Part shown: piece after piece, positions 8,552 to 17,413 of the stretch
How the letters are laid out: each line of letters opens with the position of its first letter
Numbering within the stretch: position 1 is the stretch's first letter
Source: an uncultured Prevotella sp.
GTDB taxonomy: Bacteria > Bacteroidota > Bacteroidia > Bacteroidales > Bacteroidaceae
Direction of reading: 5' to 3'
NCBI GenBank assembly: GCA_934120735.1
Contig: CAKOVA010000001.1
Span: forward strand, 60,940 to 124,939
DNA length: 64,000 bases
Notes under the pieces: generated by a model
The model's input: only the letters and a program-made list of their open reading frames with translations
Databases searched by the model: none
Told to the model about the DNA's origin: nothing
Position numbers and translations under genes: made by a program

Positions 8552-9403
8552 ATGAGCATTATAGAAACCATCATTCTGGCAATCGTAGAAGGGTTGACAG
8601 AATTCTTGCCTGTGTCATCTACGGGACACATGATTATCACGCGCGACTTGTTGGGCATGGAGGCCAACGATCCGTTTATCAATGCCTTCATTGTCATCAT
8701 TCAGTTTGGTGCCATCCTGTCGGTTGTGACGCTCTACTGGAAGCGGTTTTTCCGGCTCGACCACACACCGGCACCGGCAGGAAGTACGCCGTTCAGAGCT
8801 TTCTTGCACAAATGGGACTTTTATTGGAAGCTGTTAGTAGCCTTCATACCAGCCGCTGTCATCGGATTACTGGCTAACCATCTGATTGAAAAGATGTTGG
8901 GAAGCGTCGTGGTGGTTGCGGTGATGTTGGTGATTGGTGGTGTTTTCATGTTGTTTTGCGACCGCCTGTTCAATCATGGAAGCGAATCAACGCCGCTGAC
9001 AGAGAAGAGAGCTTTGCGGGTAGGACTGTTCCAATGCATTGCCATGATACCGGGTGTCTCTCGATCGATGGCCACCATCGTGGGTGGAATGGCGCAAGGA
9101 CTGACGCGCAAACGTGCGGCTGAGTTCTCGTTCTTTTTGGCTGTGCCCACCATGTTCGCCGCCACCTGTCTCGATGTGTTTAAGTTAATCAAGAATGGAG
9201 GTGTGGAGGCCTTGTCTGCGCATGTGCCCACTTTGCTGCTGGGTAGTGGCGTTGCCTTTGTCGTAGCGTTGCTGGCCATGAAATGGTTTGTGGCTTTCCT
9301 CACCAAGTATGGCTTCAAAGCCTTTGGCGTGTATCGTATCATTGTCGGTGGTGCCATCTTGATTTGGTTGATGATGGGACATCAGTTGGCAATGGTTGAT
9401 TAG
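8552..9403 (+). CDS. uppP: Undecaprenyl-diphosphatase UppP (BacA type)
   Basis: 283 residues. The N-terminus carries the signature EGLTEFLPVSSTGH (from about residue 13), and the second conserved motif is IPGVSRSMATIVGG, with the catalytic Ser/Arg context of the BacA family. About eight hydrophobic helices follow. The enzyme removes a phosphate from undecaprenyl pyrophosphate to recycle the lipid carrier used for peptidoglycan, O-antigen and capsule; it also gives bacitracin tolerance. It sits between DUF3098 (0 bases) and truB (180 bases filled by repeats). Confidence 0.96.
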   Translation: MSIIETIILAIVEGLTEFLPVSSTGHMIITRDLLGMEANDPFINAFIVIIQFGAILSVVTLYWKRFFRLDHTPAPAGSTPFRAFLHKWDFYWKLLVAFIPAAVIGLLANHLIEKMLGSVVVVAVMLVIGGVFMLFCDRLFNHGSESTPLTEKRALRVGLFQCIAMIPGVSRSMATIVGGMAQGLTRKRAAEFSFFLAVPTMFAATCLDVFKLIKNGGVEALSAHVPTLLLGSGVAFVVALLAMKWFVAFLTKYGFKAFGVYRIIVGGAILIWLMMGHQLAMVD

Positions 9404-9406
9404 CAG

Positions 9407-9572
9407 GCAAGTTGACGAGTTGGCAAGTTGACGAGTTGATAGTACATCCATCATGAGTACATCACTCGTAAAAAAACATACAACAACTCACAAACTCAAA
9501 TACTTACAAACTCATCAACTCATTAACTCCCAAACTCATCAACTTAAAAACTCATTAACTCATAAACTCAAA
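9407..9572 (+). repeat. truB leader: 16-bp direct repeat plus eleven octamers
   Basis: GCAAGTTGACGAGTTG occurs twice head to tail at 9407-9422 and 9423-9438, followed by ATAG. After a 46-base spacer come eleven contiguous octamers of type AACTCATN at 9485-9572, exactly in 8-bp register and ending 11 bases before the truB start. The two halves are roughly complementary (ACGAGTTG against CAACTCAT), so the leader RNA could fold back on itself. The luxS leader has the same design. Confidence 0.85.
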
Positions 9573-9583
9573 GCAACCACACC

Positions 9584-10294
9584 GTGAACTTTTATACAGG
9601 AGAAATATTTGCCATCGACAAGCCTTATGGCATGACAAGTTTTGGTGCTTTGGCCCATGTGCGGTATGTCATATCTCGCAAGTTGGGCATCAAACGAATA
9701 AAAATAGGTCATGCCGGCACGTTGGATCCATTAGCCACGGGGGTTTTGGTGTTGTGTACGGGGAAAGCAACCAAGCAGATTGAGCAGTTGCAGGCACACG
9801 ATAAGGAATATACCTGCACGCTCCAGTTGGGGGCAACCACTGCGAGTTACGATAAAGAACACGAGGTTAATCAGACATTCCAAACAGAACACATCACACG
9901 CGAGCGCATCGATGAGGCACTGAAACAGTTTGTTGGCGACATTCAACAAACCCCACCAACCTTCAGTGCGTGCAAGGTAGACGGCGAACGATCATACAAC
10001 TTGCGTCGCGCAGGCGAGGAAGTGGTGCTCAAACCAAAAAGCGTCAGAATTGACGAGATAGAGGTGATGGGTTTTGATTCAACGACCATGCTGCTCCAGT
10101 TGCGTGTGGTATGTGGTAAAGGAACATACATCAGAGCCCTGGCTCGTGACCTGGGACGCGCTTTGGACAGTGGGGCATACCTCACAGCACTGCGCCGGAC
10201 CCGAGTGGGAGCTATCAAAGTAGAAAACAGTATTGACTTCGATCACTTTAAAGAGTGGTTGGATCAACAAGAAATAGACGAAAAACACCAATAA
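9584..10294 (+). CDS. truB: tRNA pseudouridine(55) synthase TruB
   Basis: 236 residues from a GTG start. Motif I with the KPYGMTSF string is at residues 13-20, and the catalytic-Asp motif GHAGTLDPLATGVL follows at about 44-57; GTYIRALARDLG is the third family motif. It makes pseudouridine 55 in the T-loop of tRNAs. The GTG at 9584 is chosen because the next in-frame ATG is inside motif I. The protein is shorter than E. coli TruB (about 310) because it lacks most of the C-terminal PUA region, as usual in Bacteroidetes. The stop codon TAA is directly followed by the ATG of queA. Confidence 0.95.
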   Translation: MNFYTGEIFAIDKPYGMTSFGALAHVRYVISRKLGIKRIKIGHAGTLDPLATGVLVLCTGKATKQIEQLQAHDKEYTCTLQLGATTASYDKEHEVNQTFQTEHITRERIDEALKQFVGDIQQTPPTFSACKVDGERSYNLRRAGEEVVLKPKSVRIDEIEVMGFDSTTMLLQLRVVCGKGTYIRALARDLGRALDSGAYLTALRRTRVGAIKVENSIDFDHFKEWLDQQEIDEKHQ

Positions 10295-11461
10295 ATGAAA
10301 CTATCACAATTCAAATTCAATTTGCCGGAAGAGCTTGTTGCTCTGTATCCTCATAGTGTTTACCATGAGATAGTGGATGACAAAGGAGAAAAGCATATCT
10401 CCCGAATGACGCGTCGTGACGAGTCTCGATTGATGGTCTTGCATCGTAAGTCGCAGACTATTGACATGTTTCAGAAGAACAAAAAGGGCAAACCTGTAGA
10501 GGGACAGTACTTGGAGTTCCGTCATGTACTCGACTATTTTGATGAAGGTGACACATTCATCTTCAATGACACAAAGGTATTTCCTGCTCGCTTGTATGGA
10601 ACAAAAGAAAAGACAGACGCCAAGATTGAGGTCTTTCTCTTACGCGAGCTCAATCGTGAAATGCGCTTGTGGGACGTGTTGGTAGAGCCTGCACGTAAGA
10701 TACGCATTGGTAACAAGTTGTTCTTTGATGAAAGCGGAACCATGGTTGCTGAGGTAATCGATAACACCACGAGTCGTGGACGTACGCTTCGTTTTCTTTA
10801 CGACTGTCCTCATGAGGAGTTCAAGCGAGAACTTTTTGCGCTCGGTGAGGCACCGTTGCCTCGTTACATCATCAATCGGCGTGAGGTTCCGCATGCCGAT
10901 GCACACGACATGGAAGATTTCCAAACCATCTTCGCCAAGAATGAAGGAGGCGTAACTGCCGCAGCAACTGGTCTGCATGTCAGCCGGGAAATGATGAAGC
11001 GGATGGAGATCAAGGGCATTCACTTTGCTTATATCACTTTGCATTGTGGTCTCAGTGCGTTCAATAACATTGAGGTGGAAGACCTGACGAAGCATAAGAT
11101 GGACTCTGAGCCTATGAAGATAGATGCGCAGGCCTGCAAGATTGTCAACAAAGCAAAGCAAGAAGGGCATCGTGTCTGTGCCGTTGGGACAAGCGTTGTC
11201 AAGGCTACTGAAACGGCTGTCGGTACAGATGGTTTACTGAAAGAGTACGATGGTTGGACCAGCAAGTTCATCTTCCCACCGTACGACTTTGGTCTGGCTG
11301 ATACGATGATTGCCAATTTCTATCACAGTATGTCGCCGTTACTCATGGAAACGGCTGCGTTTGGTGGATATGAGCTGGTGATGGAAGCCTACAACCTGGC
11401 CGTGAAGCATGGTTATAAGTTTGGGTGTTACGGCGATTCACTCTTGATTTTGGACGATTAA
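10295..11461 (+). CDS. queA: S-adenosylmethionine:tRNA ribosyltransferase-isomerase QueA
   Basis: 388 residues. The protein starts KLSQFKFNLPEELVALYP, as QueA proteins do, and has DTFIFNDTKVFPARLYG, the EAPLPRYI stretch, the catalytic region EGGVTAAATGLHVS and the C-terminal NFYHSMSPLLMETAAFGG. The enzyme transfers and rearranges ribose from SAM to 7-aminomethyl-7-deazaguanine in tRNA, the penultimate step of queuosine synthesis. A stretch of about 30 residues near position 40-65 (SRLMVLHRKSQTID) is typical of the family. Translationally coupled to truB (no gap). Confidence 0.96.
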   Translation: MKLSQFKFNLPEELVALYPHSVYHEIVDDKGEKHISRMTRRDESRLMVLHRKSQTIDMFQKNKKGKPVEGQYLEFRHVLDYFDEGDTFIFNDTKVFPARLYGTKEKTDAKIEVFLLRELNREMRLWDVLVEPARKIRIGNKLFFDESGTMVAEVIDNTTSRGRTLRFLYDCPHEEFKRELFALGEAPLPRYIINRREVPHADAHDMEDFQTIFAKNEGGVTAAATGLHVSREMMKRMEIKGIHFAYITLHCGLSAFNNIEVEDLTKHKMDSEPMKIDAQACKIVNKAKQEGHRVCAVGTSVVKATETAVGTDGLLKEYDGWTSKFIFPPYDFGLADTMIANFYHSMSPLLMETAAFGGYELVMEAYNLAVKHGYKFGCYGDSLLILDD

Positions 11462-11482
11462 TCGCTGTCATTGACACGCAAA

Positions 11483-11908
11483 ATGACTAAAGAGCATATC
11501 GTTTACCTCGCACTTGGTGCCAATCTGGGTGACAGACGGCGAAACATTCGCCAGGCTATTGTAAGAATAGCAGAATTGATTGGCCCCGTAGAACGTCAGT
11601 CTTCGCTCTACGAAACACAGCCATGGGGATTCTCATCACCCCATGCTTTCATCAACGCTTGCATCTGTTGTCGCACCACCATGAGTCCGTTTCAGGTGTT
11701 AAAAGCAACCCAGAGAATCGAAAAAGAGATGGGGCGCATGGAGAAGACGCACGATGAAGTTTACCAAGACCGTTGTATTGACATCGACATCTTGTTGTTT
11801 GACCATCTCAACATCCAAACTCCCGAACTGACAATTCCACATCCACTGATGCATGAGCGCGAGTTTGTGATGGTTCCTTTGCGTGAGATACTCAAAGAAG
11901 GAGAATAA
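11483..11908 (+). CDS. folK: 2-amino-4-hydroxy-6-hydroxymethyldihydropteridine diphosphokinase FolK
   Basis: 141 residues. Contains the HPPK opening YLALGANLGDR, ETQPWGF, and the pterin/ATP-site block DRCIDIDILLFD followed by IPHPLMHERE. HPPK pyrophosphorylates the pterin precursor in folate synthesis. An upstream in-frame TTG (11471) exists, but ATG 11483 gives the standard family N-terminus. It lies 21 bases after queA, so is probably the last gene of the ftsX-queA-folK run. A hairpin follows. Confidence 0.94.
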   Translation: MTKEHIVYLALGANLGDRRRNIRQAIVRIAELIGPVERQSSLYETQPWGFSSPHAFINACICCRTTMSPFQVLKATQRIEKEMGRMEKTHDEVYQDRCIDIDILLFDHLNIQTPELTIPHPLMHEREFVMVPLREILKEGE

Positions 11909-11912
11909 ACAA

Positions 11913-11947
11913 AAGTAGGAGAAAACAAATGTTGTTTCCTCCTACTT
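11913..11947 (-). terminator. Hairpin between folK and rpsO
   Basis: AAGTAGGAG (11913-11921) pairs with CTCCTACTT (11939-11947), nine perfect pairs. On the minus strand the stem is followed by TTTTGTTTATT, so it mainly fits termination of rpsO; it may also serve folK from the other side. Confidence 0.65.
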
Positions 11948-11977
11948 CATTCCTTAAGCTAAATAGCACGTTGCGTT

Positions 11978-12247
11978 TTATCGACGCAAGCCAAGAGCCT
12001 TGATGATAGCACGATAACGCTCAATGTCATTATCATACAGATAATCGAGCAAAGAACGACGCTTACCTACCAATTTGGTCAATGAACGTGCAGTGTTATG
12101 ATCTTTACGGTGCTTCTTAAGGTGCTCCGTCAAATGGGAAATACGGTATGAGAACAATGCTATCTGGCTCTCAGCTGAACCAGTATCAGAGTTAGACTTT
12201 CCGTACTGTCCAAAGATCTCTTCTTTTTTTGCTTTGTCTAAATACAT
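11978..12247 (-). CDS. rpsO: 30S ribosomal protein S15
   Basis: 89 residues, the normal length for S15. The sequence has [23 protein letters not shown], followed by KDHNTARSL and [10 protein letters not shown], the 16S rRNA-binding helices of the family. S15 is a primary binder of the central domain of 16S rRNA. It is transcribed away from typA; a TACCTTTG -7 box lies 48-55 bases upstream of its start. Only the monocistronic form is visible, with a hairpin 31 bases after the stop. Confidence 0.98.
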   Translation of the reverse strand: MYLDKAKKEEIFGQYGKSNSDTGSAESQIALFSYRISHLTEHLKKHRKDHNTARSLTKLVGKRRSLLDYLYDNDIERYRAIIKALGLRR

Positions 12248-12294
12248 AGAACTTTGTTGTTAAAAAATAAAAATGTTGTGCAATAATGCGGTTG

Positions 12295-12302
12295 CAAAGG
12301 TA
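12295..12302 (-). promoter_or_regulatory. -7 box of rpsO
   Basis: On the minus strand TACCTTTG matches TAnnTTTG exactly and is followed by C. A TTG at the right distance upstream was not found, so the -33 element is weak. Confidence 0.5.
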
Positions 12303-12459
12303 ATGCTTTTAATGTACATTTCATCATTGCTCGTTGATATTTTGTTAGCTTTGAGTCGTTTTTTAACATTTAATAAGCTCTTTTTTCTCGTTTCCTGTCC
12401 ATCGATATCTATTAAGGTAGAAAAAATATAGTTGATAGTTTATAATTACGAATAGTGCA

Positions 12460-12491
12460 TTGCAAATTATAAATTAAAAGCATTACCTTTG
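12460..12491 (+). promoter_or_regulatory. typA promoter
   Basis: TTG at 12460-12462, 21 bases, TACCTTTG at 12484-12491: both halves match the Bacteroidetes primary sigma consensus. The typA ATG is 29 bases downstream. Confidence 0.65.
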
Positions 12492-12519
12492 CAGTCGTAA
12501 AAGTTTAAGGTAACAGAAA

Positions 12520-14322
12520 ATGCAAGACATTAGAAATATTGCCATCATCGCACACGTTGACCATGGCAAAACCACATTGGTCGACAAGATGATGCTGGCA
12601 GGAAAATTGTTCCGTGACGGACAGGATAACAGTGGACAGGTATTGGATGCCAATGATTTGGAGCGCGAACGTGGCATCACCATTCTTTCTAAAAACGTTT
12701 CTATCAATTGGAAAGGAACTAAAATCAACATTATAGACACTCCCGGTCACTCTGATTTCGGTGGGGAAGTGGAGCGCGTGCTCAATATGGCGGATGGTTG
12801 TATCTTGCTCGTTGACGCGTTCGAAGGCCCCATGCCGCAAACACGTTTCGTGTTGCAGAAAGCCTTGGAGATAGGCTTAAAACCCATCGTTGTGGTGAAC
12901 AAGGTGGACAAACCCAATTGTAGGCCCGAGGAAGTGTACGAGATGGTGTTTGATTTGATGTTCTCATTGAATGCTACCGAAGACCAGTTGGACTTCCCTG
13001 TCGTATATGGTTCGGCCAAAAACGGATGGATGTCAGAGGATTGGAAGAAACCAACGGACAATATAGAATATTTGCTTGACAAGATTGTAGAGGTGATACC
13101 TGCGCCCAAGCAGTTGGAGGGTACTCCGCAAATGCTGATTACCAGTCTCGACTACTCAAATTACACAGGACGTATTGCTGTAGGAAGGGTGCATCGAGGC
13201 GTTCTTGCCAGTGGCATGAATGTCACCATTAGCCACCGCGATGGCAGTCTGGAAAAGACTAAGATTAAAGAACTTCATACCTTTGAAGGCATGGGTCACG
13301 CCAAGACCGACCAGGTGGGTAGCGGTGATATCTGTGCCGTCATTGGTCTGGATCGCTTCGAAATAGGCGACACCATCTGTGACTATGAGAATCCAGAGCC
13401 ATTACCTCCAATCGCCATTGACGAGCCTACGATGAGCATGTTGTTCACCATTAACGACTCACCTTTCTTTGGTAAGGAGGGCAAGTATGTCACTTCGCGT
13501 CACATCAACGACCGATTGGAAAAGGAGTTGGAGAAGAATCTGGCTCTCCGTGTGCGTCCTTTCGAGGATGCAACCGATAAATGGATTGTCAGTGGACGTG
13601 GCGTTCTCCACCTCAGCGTGTTGGTTGAAACCATGCGACGCGAGGGATATGAGTTGCAGGTGGGGCAGCCACAGGTGATTTTCAAAGAAATCAACGGCGA
13701 AAAATACGAGCCAATCGAGGAACTCACCATCAATGTTCCTGAAGAATTTTCCAGCAAAATGATTGACATGGTGACTCGTCGTAAGGGCGAAATGACCTCC
13801 ATGGAGAGCCAAGGCGAACGTACAAACATCGAGTTTGATATCCCTTCGCGCGGTATCATGGGACTTCGAACCAATGTGCTGACAGCCTCTCAAGGTGAAG
13901 CCATCATGGCGCATCGTTTCAAAGAGTATCAACCTTATAAGGGAGAAATCACAAGACGGGTGAACGGCAGCATGATAGCCATGGAGACGGGCACGGCATT
14001 CGCTTATTCCATCGATAAACTTCAGGATCGTGGTAAGTTCTTTATTGATCCGGGAGAGGAAGTTTATGCTGGTGAAGTGGTAGGCGAACATGTTCACGAC
14101 AACGACTTGGTAATCAATGTAACCAAGGCCAAGCAGCTGACCAACGTGCGTGCCAGCGGTTCGGATGATAAGGCACGAGTGATTCCAAAGGTGGTGATGA
14201 GCTTGGAAGAGTGTTTGGAGTATATCAAAGCCGACGAACTGTTGGAGGTTACTCCAAAGAACATGCGCATGCGAAAGATAACGCTCGACCATACTGAACG
14301 CAAGCGCTTGAACAAAGATTGA
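12520..14322 (+). CDS. typA: Ribosome-associated GTPase TypA/BipA
   Basis: 600 residues. G1 is AHVDHGKTT (about 10-18), the switch I region is [13 protein letters not shown]3 is [15 protein letters not shown]4 is NKVDKP. EF-G-like domains III and V follow, and the C-terminal TypA-specific domain includes [10 protein letters not shown] and [10 protein letters not shown]. TypA binds the ribosome and helps assembly of the 50S subunit at low temperature and under stress. The length is normal. The gene is divergent from rpsO and ends with a strong terminator. Confidence 0.98.
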   Translation: MQDIRNIAIIAHVDHGKTTLVDKMMLAGKLFRDGQDNSGQVLDANDLERERGITILSKNVSINWKGTKINIIDTPGHSDFGGEVERVLNMADGCILLVDAFEGPMPQTRFVLQKALEIGLKPIVVVNKVDKPNCRPEEVYEMVFDLMFSLNATEDQLDFPVVYGSAKNGWMSEDWKKPTDNIEYLLDKIVEVIPAPKQLEGTPQMLITSLDYSNYTGRIAVGRVHRGVLASGMNVTISHRDGSLEKTKIKELHTFEGMGHAKTDQVGSGDICAVIGLDRFEIGDTICDYENPEPLPPIAIDEPTMSMLFTINDSPFFGKEGKYVTSRHINDRLEKELEKNLALRVRPFEDATDKWIVSGRGVLHLSVLVETMRREGYELQVGQPQVIFKEINGEKYEPIEELTINVPEEFSSKMIDMVTRRKGEMTSMESQGERTNIEFDIPSRGIMGLRTNVLTASQGEAIMAHRFKEYQPYKGEITRRVNGSMIAMETGTAFAYSIDKLQDRGKFFIDPGEEVYAGEVVGEHVHDNDLVINVTKAKQLTNVRASGSDDKARVIPKVVMSLEECLEYIKADELLEVTPKNMRMRKITLDHTERKRLNKD

Positions 14323-14344
14323 TAGTTCATTGAGCCTAACAAAC

Positions 14345-14378
14345 AAAAAAATCCTTGTCCCATGGGGCAAGGATTTTT
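14345..14378 (+). terminator. Rho-independent terminator of typA
   Basis: AAAAATCCTTG (left) and CAAGGATTTTTT (right) form a strong stem closed by a short CATGG loop; six T residues follow on the plus strand. It lies 23 bases after the typA stop. The A run on the left would make it work in both directions. Confidence 0.85.
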
Positions 14379-14680
14379 TGTTCACACGCGGCAGTCCAAT
14401 CCGTTGTCAGGCTGCGGTGTTTCTTATCTGAATCGAGAGTTTTTCCCTCAGTTCCATTCGTATGTCATCCAGCCTATTTGAGGAGGCTTTTCAAAGTCAT
14501 TGCTTTTGGGTGTCAAACTCAATCACTTTGGATGGCAAACTCAATGCTTTTGGATGCTAAACTCATTGCTTTTGCCATCCCATCTTCATGCTTATTGAAA
14601 AGAATGTCGCATTATCGCTGTCCGCTCAAATAAGAGGAGGTAAATTAACATCTATCTTCCTCGCAGTTTTAACGTGGGTT
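14379..14680. other. Convergent intergenic region typA / salvage locus
   Basis: About 300 bases between two convergent transcription units. Apart from the 22-bp array (14498-14596) nothing could be assigned; a frame of 92 codons crossing the array is low-complexity and not credible as a gene. Confidence 0.7.
14498..14596. repeat. Tandem array, 22-bp period (family member B)
   Basis: Units start at 14498, 14520, 14542 and 14564, all exactly 22 bp apart, with a partial fifth at 14587. The conserved part is CANTGCTTTTGG (CAATCACTTTGG in unit 2) and the end is CAAACT/TAAACT. The central bases differ from unit to unit. The layout is the same as that of the arrays at 6909, 22145 and 52565. Confidence 0.8.
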
Positions 14681-16537
14681 TTATAAATATTTTTTCAACA
14701 CTTTAATCCACACATCATACCCCTTTTCTGTTAGATGTAGGCCATCGTAGGTCAGTTCTTGGCGCATGATATGTGTGCCTGGCTCAGTAAATAGGGGGAA
14801 GAGATTGATGTAAGTAACGCGGTTTTGCTTTGCCCATGCCTGCAACCTCGCGTTGATTTCAGGTATCTGTTCGGTCTTACCCACCAGTCGTTTCCATCTG
14901 CCTGTTGATTCGCGGATGGGAAGCATACTCTGTAGATAGAGCTTGGTTTGCGGCGATTCGCGTCGGATGCGTTCCGTCAGTCGTATAATCATGTTGGCAA
15001 TGCTGTCGGTGCTGAGGTCGTGGCTCACATCGTTTACCCCAACCATCAAGAATATCTTGGCGGGATGTTCGGGCAAAATGGTGTGCAGTCGGTCGTAAAT
15101 GCCTGTGGCTACATCGCCACTGATGCCGCGGTTGATAACCTTTTTGTTACCCAACTTAGCTGCCCAATCTTTGCCACCCTCCGTAATGCTGTTTCCCAAC
15201 ATCACGATGTTGTTTTTCTGTATGACAGGTTCGTTTTCGAATTGCAGCATGCGTTGGTAGTAATGCTCGTGGTACAAAGGTTCCTCATTGGTGATGCTTG
15301 CTGCAACGGCGTTAGCCACCAAGGCGCGCAAACGCACGGTGTTGCCCTTGTCATGCGGATGTACGCAGTTGGTAAGCAGGATGATGGAGAGGTCGTTCAC
15401 CGGGTCTATCACGATAGAAGTACCCGTGTATCCCGTATGTCCGTAGGTCTCGTTGTTCAACAGATCACCTTTATTCGAGGCGTATGGCGACGATACGTCC
15501 CATCCTAAGCTGCGTCCAAAGTTTTTCAGGCTTGATGGAATGGTGCGCATGGCTTGGATGGTGTTGGGTGACAGGATGCGTTTGCCATTCCACGAACCTC
15601 CGTTTTGCAGCATGGCACAAAGCACAGCCAAGTCGGAAGCTGTTGAAAACAAGCCCGCATTGCCTGATATCCCCGCGTTCATGACGCGTGCCAAGGGGTC
15701 GTGAACCTGTCCCTTGAGCACTTGTCCGTTGGCTTGTTGCTCGGTAGGAGCGAGGGGATAAGCGGCAGCATCGTTTCTTTTGCCCCATCGTGGCTCATCG
15801 GTGTTCGTCCAATTTCCCTTTTTATCTTGTGCGCAGGGTATGAAGTCGGTGTGGTTCATACCTAACGGAATGAAAATGTTTTCGGCACAAAAGGTTCTTA
15901 ACGATTGATGGGTAATGTGTTCAATGATGCGTTGCAAGGTGATATAGTTAAGACAACTATACCGCATGTCCGTACCTGGTTTGTATTGTCGCTGACATTG
16001 ATCGATGTAACGTGCCAACACTTGTTGCTTGTCAGCGCCGGGCTCGCTGCTCAATTGTTTGACGGGAGCGTAGGGTGGCAGGCCTGATGTATGCGTCAGC
16101 AGGTTACTGATGCGTATGGTCGTGGTGTCATTTTGTTTGCTGTTCCAACTTTGAAAGTTGGGCAGATACATCTTGACGGCATCCCCAGTGCGCAACATTC
16201 CCCGCTCAATGAGGAGCATGGTAGCCATCGTTGTAGCCACAGGTTTGGTACACGACGCCAAGTCAAAAACCGTGTTCGTGGTCATGGGTTCCACCGTCGG
16301 AATGAGCTGGCGGTTGCCGTAGGCCTTGAGATAGGCCATCTTGCCATGTCTAACCACCGCTAACACAGCTCCGGGAATTTGCTTTTCACGGATGGCTTGA
16401 TTGATAACGCAGTCAGCATTTTGCAGTCGCATGCTGTTCATGCCTACTTGTTCGGGGTAGACTACCGGGATGTCGTTGGCCCTTACGGAGGAAAGCATCC
16501 CCACCATCAAGAGCAACAGAAAACTCATTCGTTTCAT
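14681..16537 (-). CDS. Beta-lactamase-fold serine hydrolase fused to SGNH/GDSL hydrolase
   Basis: 618 residues with a signal peptide (about 1-20). Residues about 25-395 are a class C beta-lactamase/penicillin-binding-protein fold: SxxK is Ser95-Cys-Thr-Lys98 in DLASCTKP, a Tyr box lies in RYSCLNY, and the third box is GHTGYTG. Residues about 410-618 are an SGNH hydrolase: block I is MLGNSITEGG (GNS in place of GDS), block II NRGISGD, block III VGVNDVS, block V DGLHLTEKGY. Both catalytic serines are kept. A role in trimming peptide stems (D-Ala carboxypeptidase or esterase) and removing acyl groups from wall sugars is plausible since it ends the MurNAc salvage run, 31 bases after murQ. That role is inference; beta-lactam hydrolysis is not implied. 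Confidence 0.88.
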   Translation of the reverse strand: MKRMSFLLLLMVGMLSSVRANDIPVVYPEQVGMNSMRLQNADCVINQAIREKQIPGAVLAVVRHGKMAYLKAYGNRQLIPTVEPMTTNTVFDLASCTKPVATTMATMLLIERGMLRTGDAVKMYLPNFQSWNSKQNDTTTIRISNLLTHTSGLPPYAPVKQLSSEPGADKQQVLARYIDQCQRQYKPGTDMRYSCLNYITLQRIIEHITHQSLRTFCAENIFIPLGMNHTDFIPCAQDKKGNWTNTDEPRWGKRNDAAAYPLAPTEQQANGQVLKGQVHDPLARVMNAGISGNAGLFSTASDLAVLCAMLQNGGSWNGKRILSPNTIQAMRTIPSSLKNFGRSLGWDVSSPYASNKGDLLNNETYGHTGYTGTSIVIDPVNDLSIILLTNCVHPHDKGNTVRLRALVANAVAASITNEEPLYHEHYYQRMLQFENEPVIQKNNIVMLGNSITEGGKDWAAKLGNKKVINRGISGDVATGIYDRLHTILPEHPAKIFLMVGVNDVSHDLSTDSIANMIIRLTERIRRESPQTKLYLQSMLPIRESTGRWKRLVGKTEQIPEINARLQAWAKQNRVTYINLFPLFTEPGTHIMRQELTYDGLHLTEKGYDVWIKVLKKYL

Positions 16538-16568
16538 CGTTGATATGTTTTTAAGTTAAGGGTGGTCA

Positions 16569-17396
16569 TCATTCGTCCTTCGTGGGTAGTTTTGTTTCTT
16601 GCAACACCTTTTCTACCGAGCCGTGAAGCAGCAGCAGACTTTTGGCTTTGCCATAGTCTAACCCCAGTATGTCGACCAGCATGCGCGTGCCACGGTCTAC
16701 GAGTTTTTGGTTGGTCAGTTGCATGTTAACCATCTTGTTGCCTTTCACTCGTCCTAATTGTATCATGACGGCGGTACTAATCATGTTGAGAATCATTTTT
16801 TGTCCCGTACCCGATTTCATGCGCGAGCTACCGGTGACATACTCTGGTCCTACAATCATTTCGATGGCGATGTCCGACTCGGCTGCCATTGGCGAATCAG
16901 GATTGCTGGTGATGCAGGCTGTCAGAATGCCATGTTCGCGTGCATCGCGCAGTGCGCCCACAACGTATGGAGTCGTACCCGATGCGGCAATGCCAATCAC
17001 GGTATCATTGCTGTTGATGTTATGCTCTGCCAGTTCGTTCCAACCATGTTCCTCATCGTCCTCTGCCGCTTCTACCGCATTGCGCAAAGCCGTGTCGCCA
17101 CCAGCAATCAGTCCGATGACTAATGTTTTTGAAACGCCGAAGGTAGGCGGTAGTTCAGAAGCATCCAACACGCCTAAACGTCCACTGGTTCCAGCTCCCA
17201 TGTAGAAAATTCGACCGCCTCGTTTCATCCTTGGCACAATCAGCTTGACCAATTTGGCTATTTGTGGAATGGTTTTTTGTACGGCCAACGCCACCTTTTG
17301 ATCTTCGGTGTTGATGTCTTGTAAAAGTTCTTCTACCGACTTATGTTCCAAGTCGTTGTACAGCGAAGCTTCTTCGGTTATCTTCTTAAAGCTCAT
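16569..17396 (-). CDS. murQ: N-acetylmuramic acid 6-phosphate etherase MurQ
   Basis: 275 residues, a SIS-domain protein. FYMGAGTSGRLGVLDASELPPTFG-type core is split around residues 64-87 with the catalytic Glu81 in DASELPP; a second acidic residue of the family lies at about Glu112 (NAVEAAEDDEE). GIAASGTTPYVVG is the second phosphosugar loop. MurQ cleaves the D-lactyl ether of MurNAc-6-phosphate to give GlcNAc-6-phosphate and D-lactate in the cytoplasm. It follows the kinase gene by 17 bases, which matches the murTKQ order described for Tannerella. The length is slightly below that of E. coli MurQ (about 298). Confidence 0.96.
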   Translation of the reverse strand: MSFKKITEEASLYNDLEHKSVEELLQDINTEDQKVALAVQKTIPQIAKLVKLIVPRMKRGGRIFYMGAGTSGRLGVLDASELPPTFGVSKTLVIGLIAGGDTALRNAVEAAEDDEEHGWNELAEHNINSNDTVIGIAASGTTPYVVGALRDAREHGILTACITSNPDSPMAAESDIAIEMIVGPEYVTGSSRMKSGTGQKMILNMISTAVMIQLGRVKGNKMVNMQLTNQKLVDRGTRMLVDILGLDYGKAKSLLLLHGSVEKVLQETKLPTKDE

Positions 17397-17413
17397 GACA
17401 TATCCTCCTGTTT

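Noticed and set aside
14355-14633. Open frame of about 92 codons downstream of typA
   Set aside because: It starts inside the typA terminator and runs through the 22-bp array; no family features and a repeat unit that is not a codon multiple.
14681-16537. Antibiotic-resistance beta-lactamase
   Set aside because: The SxxK fold is shared by many esterases and D-Ala peptidases; the SGNH fusion and position at murQ favour wall-fragment processing.
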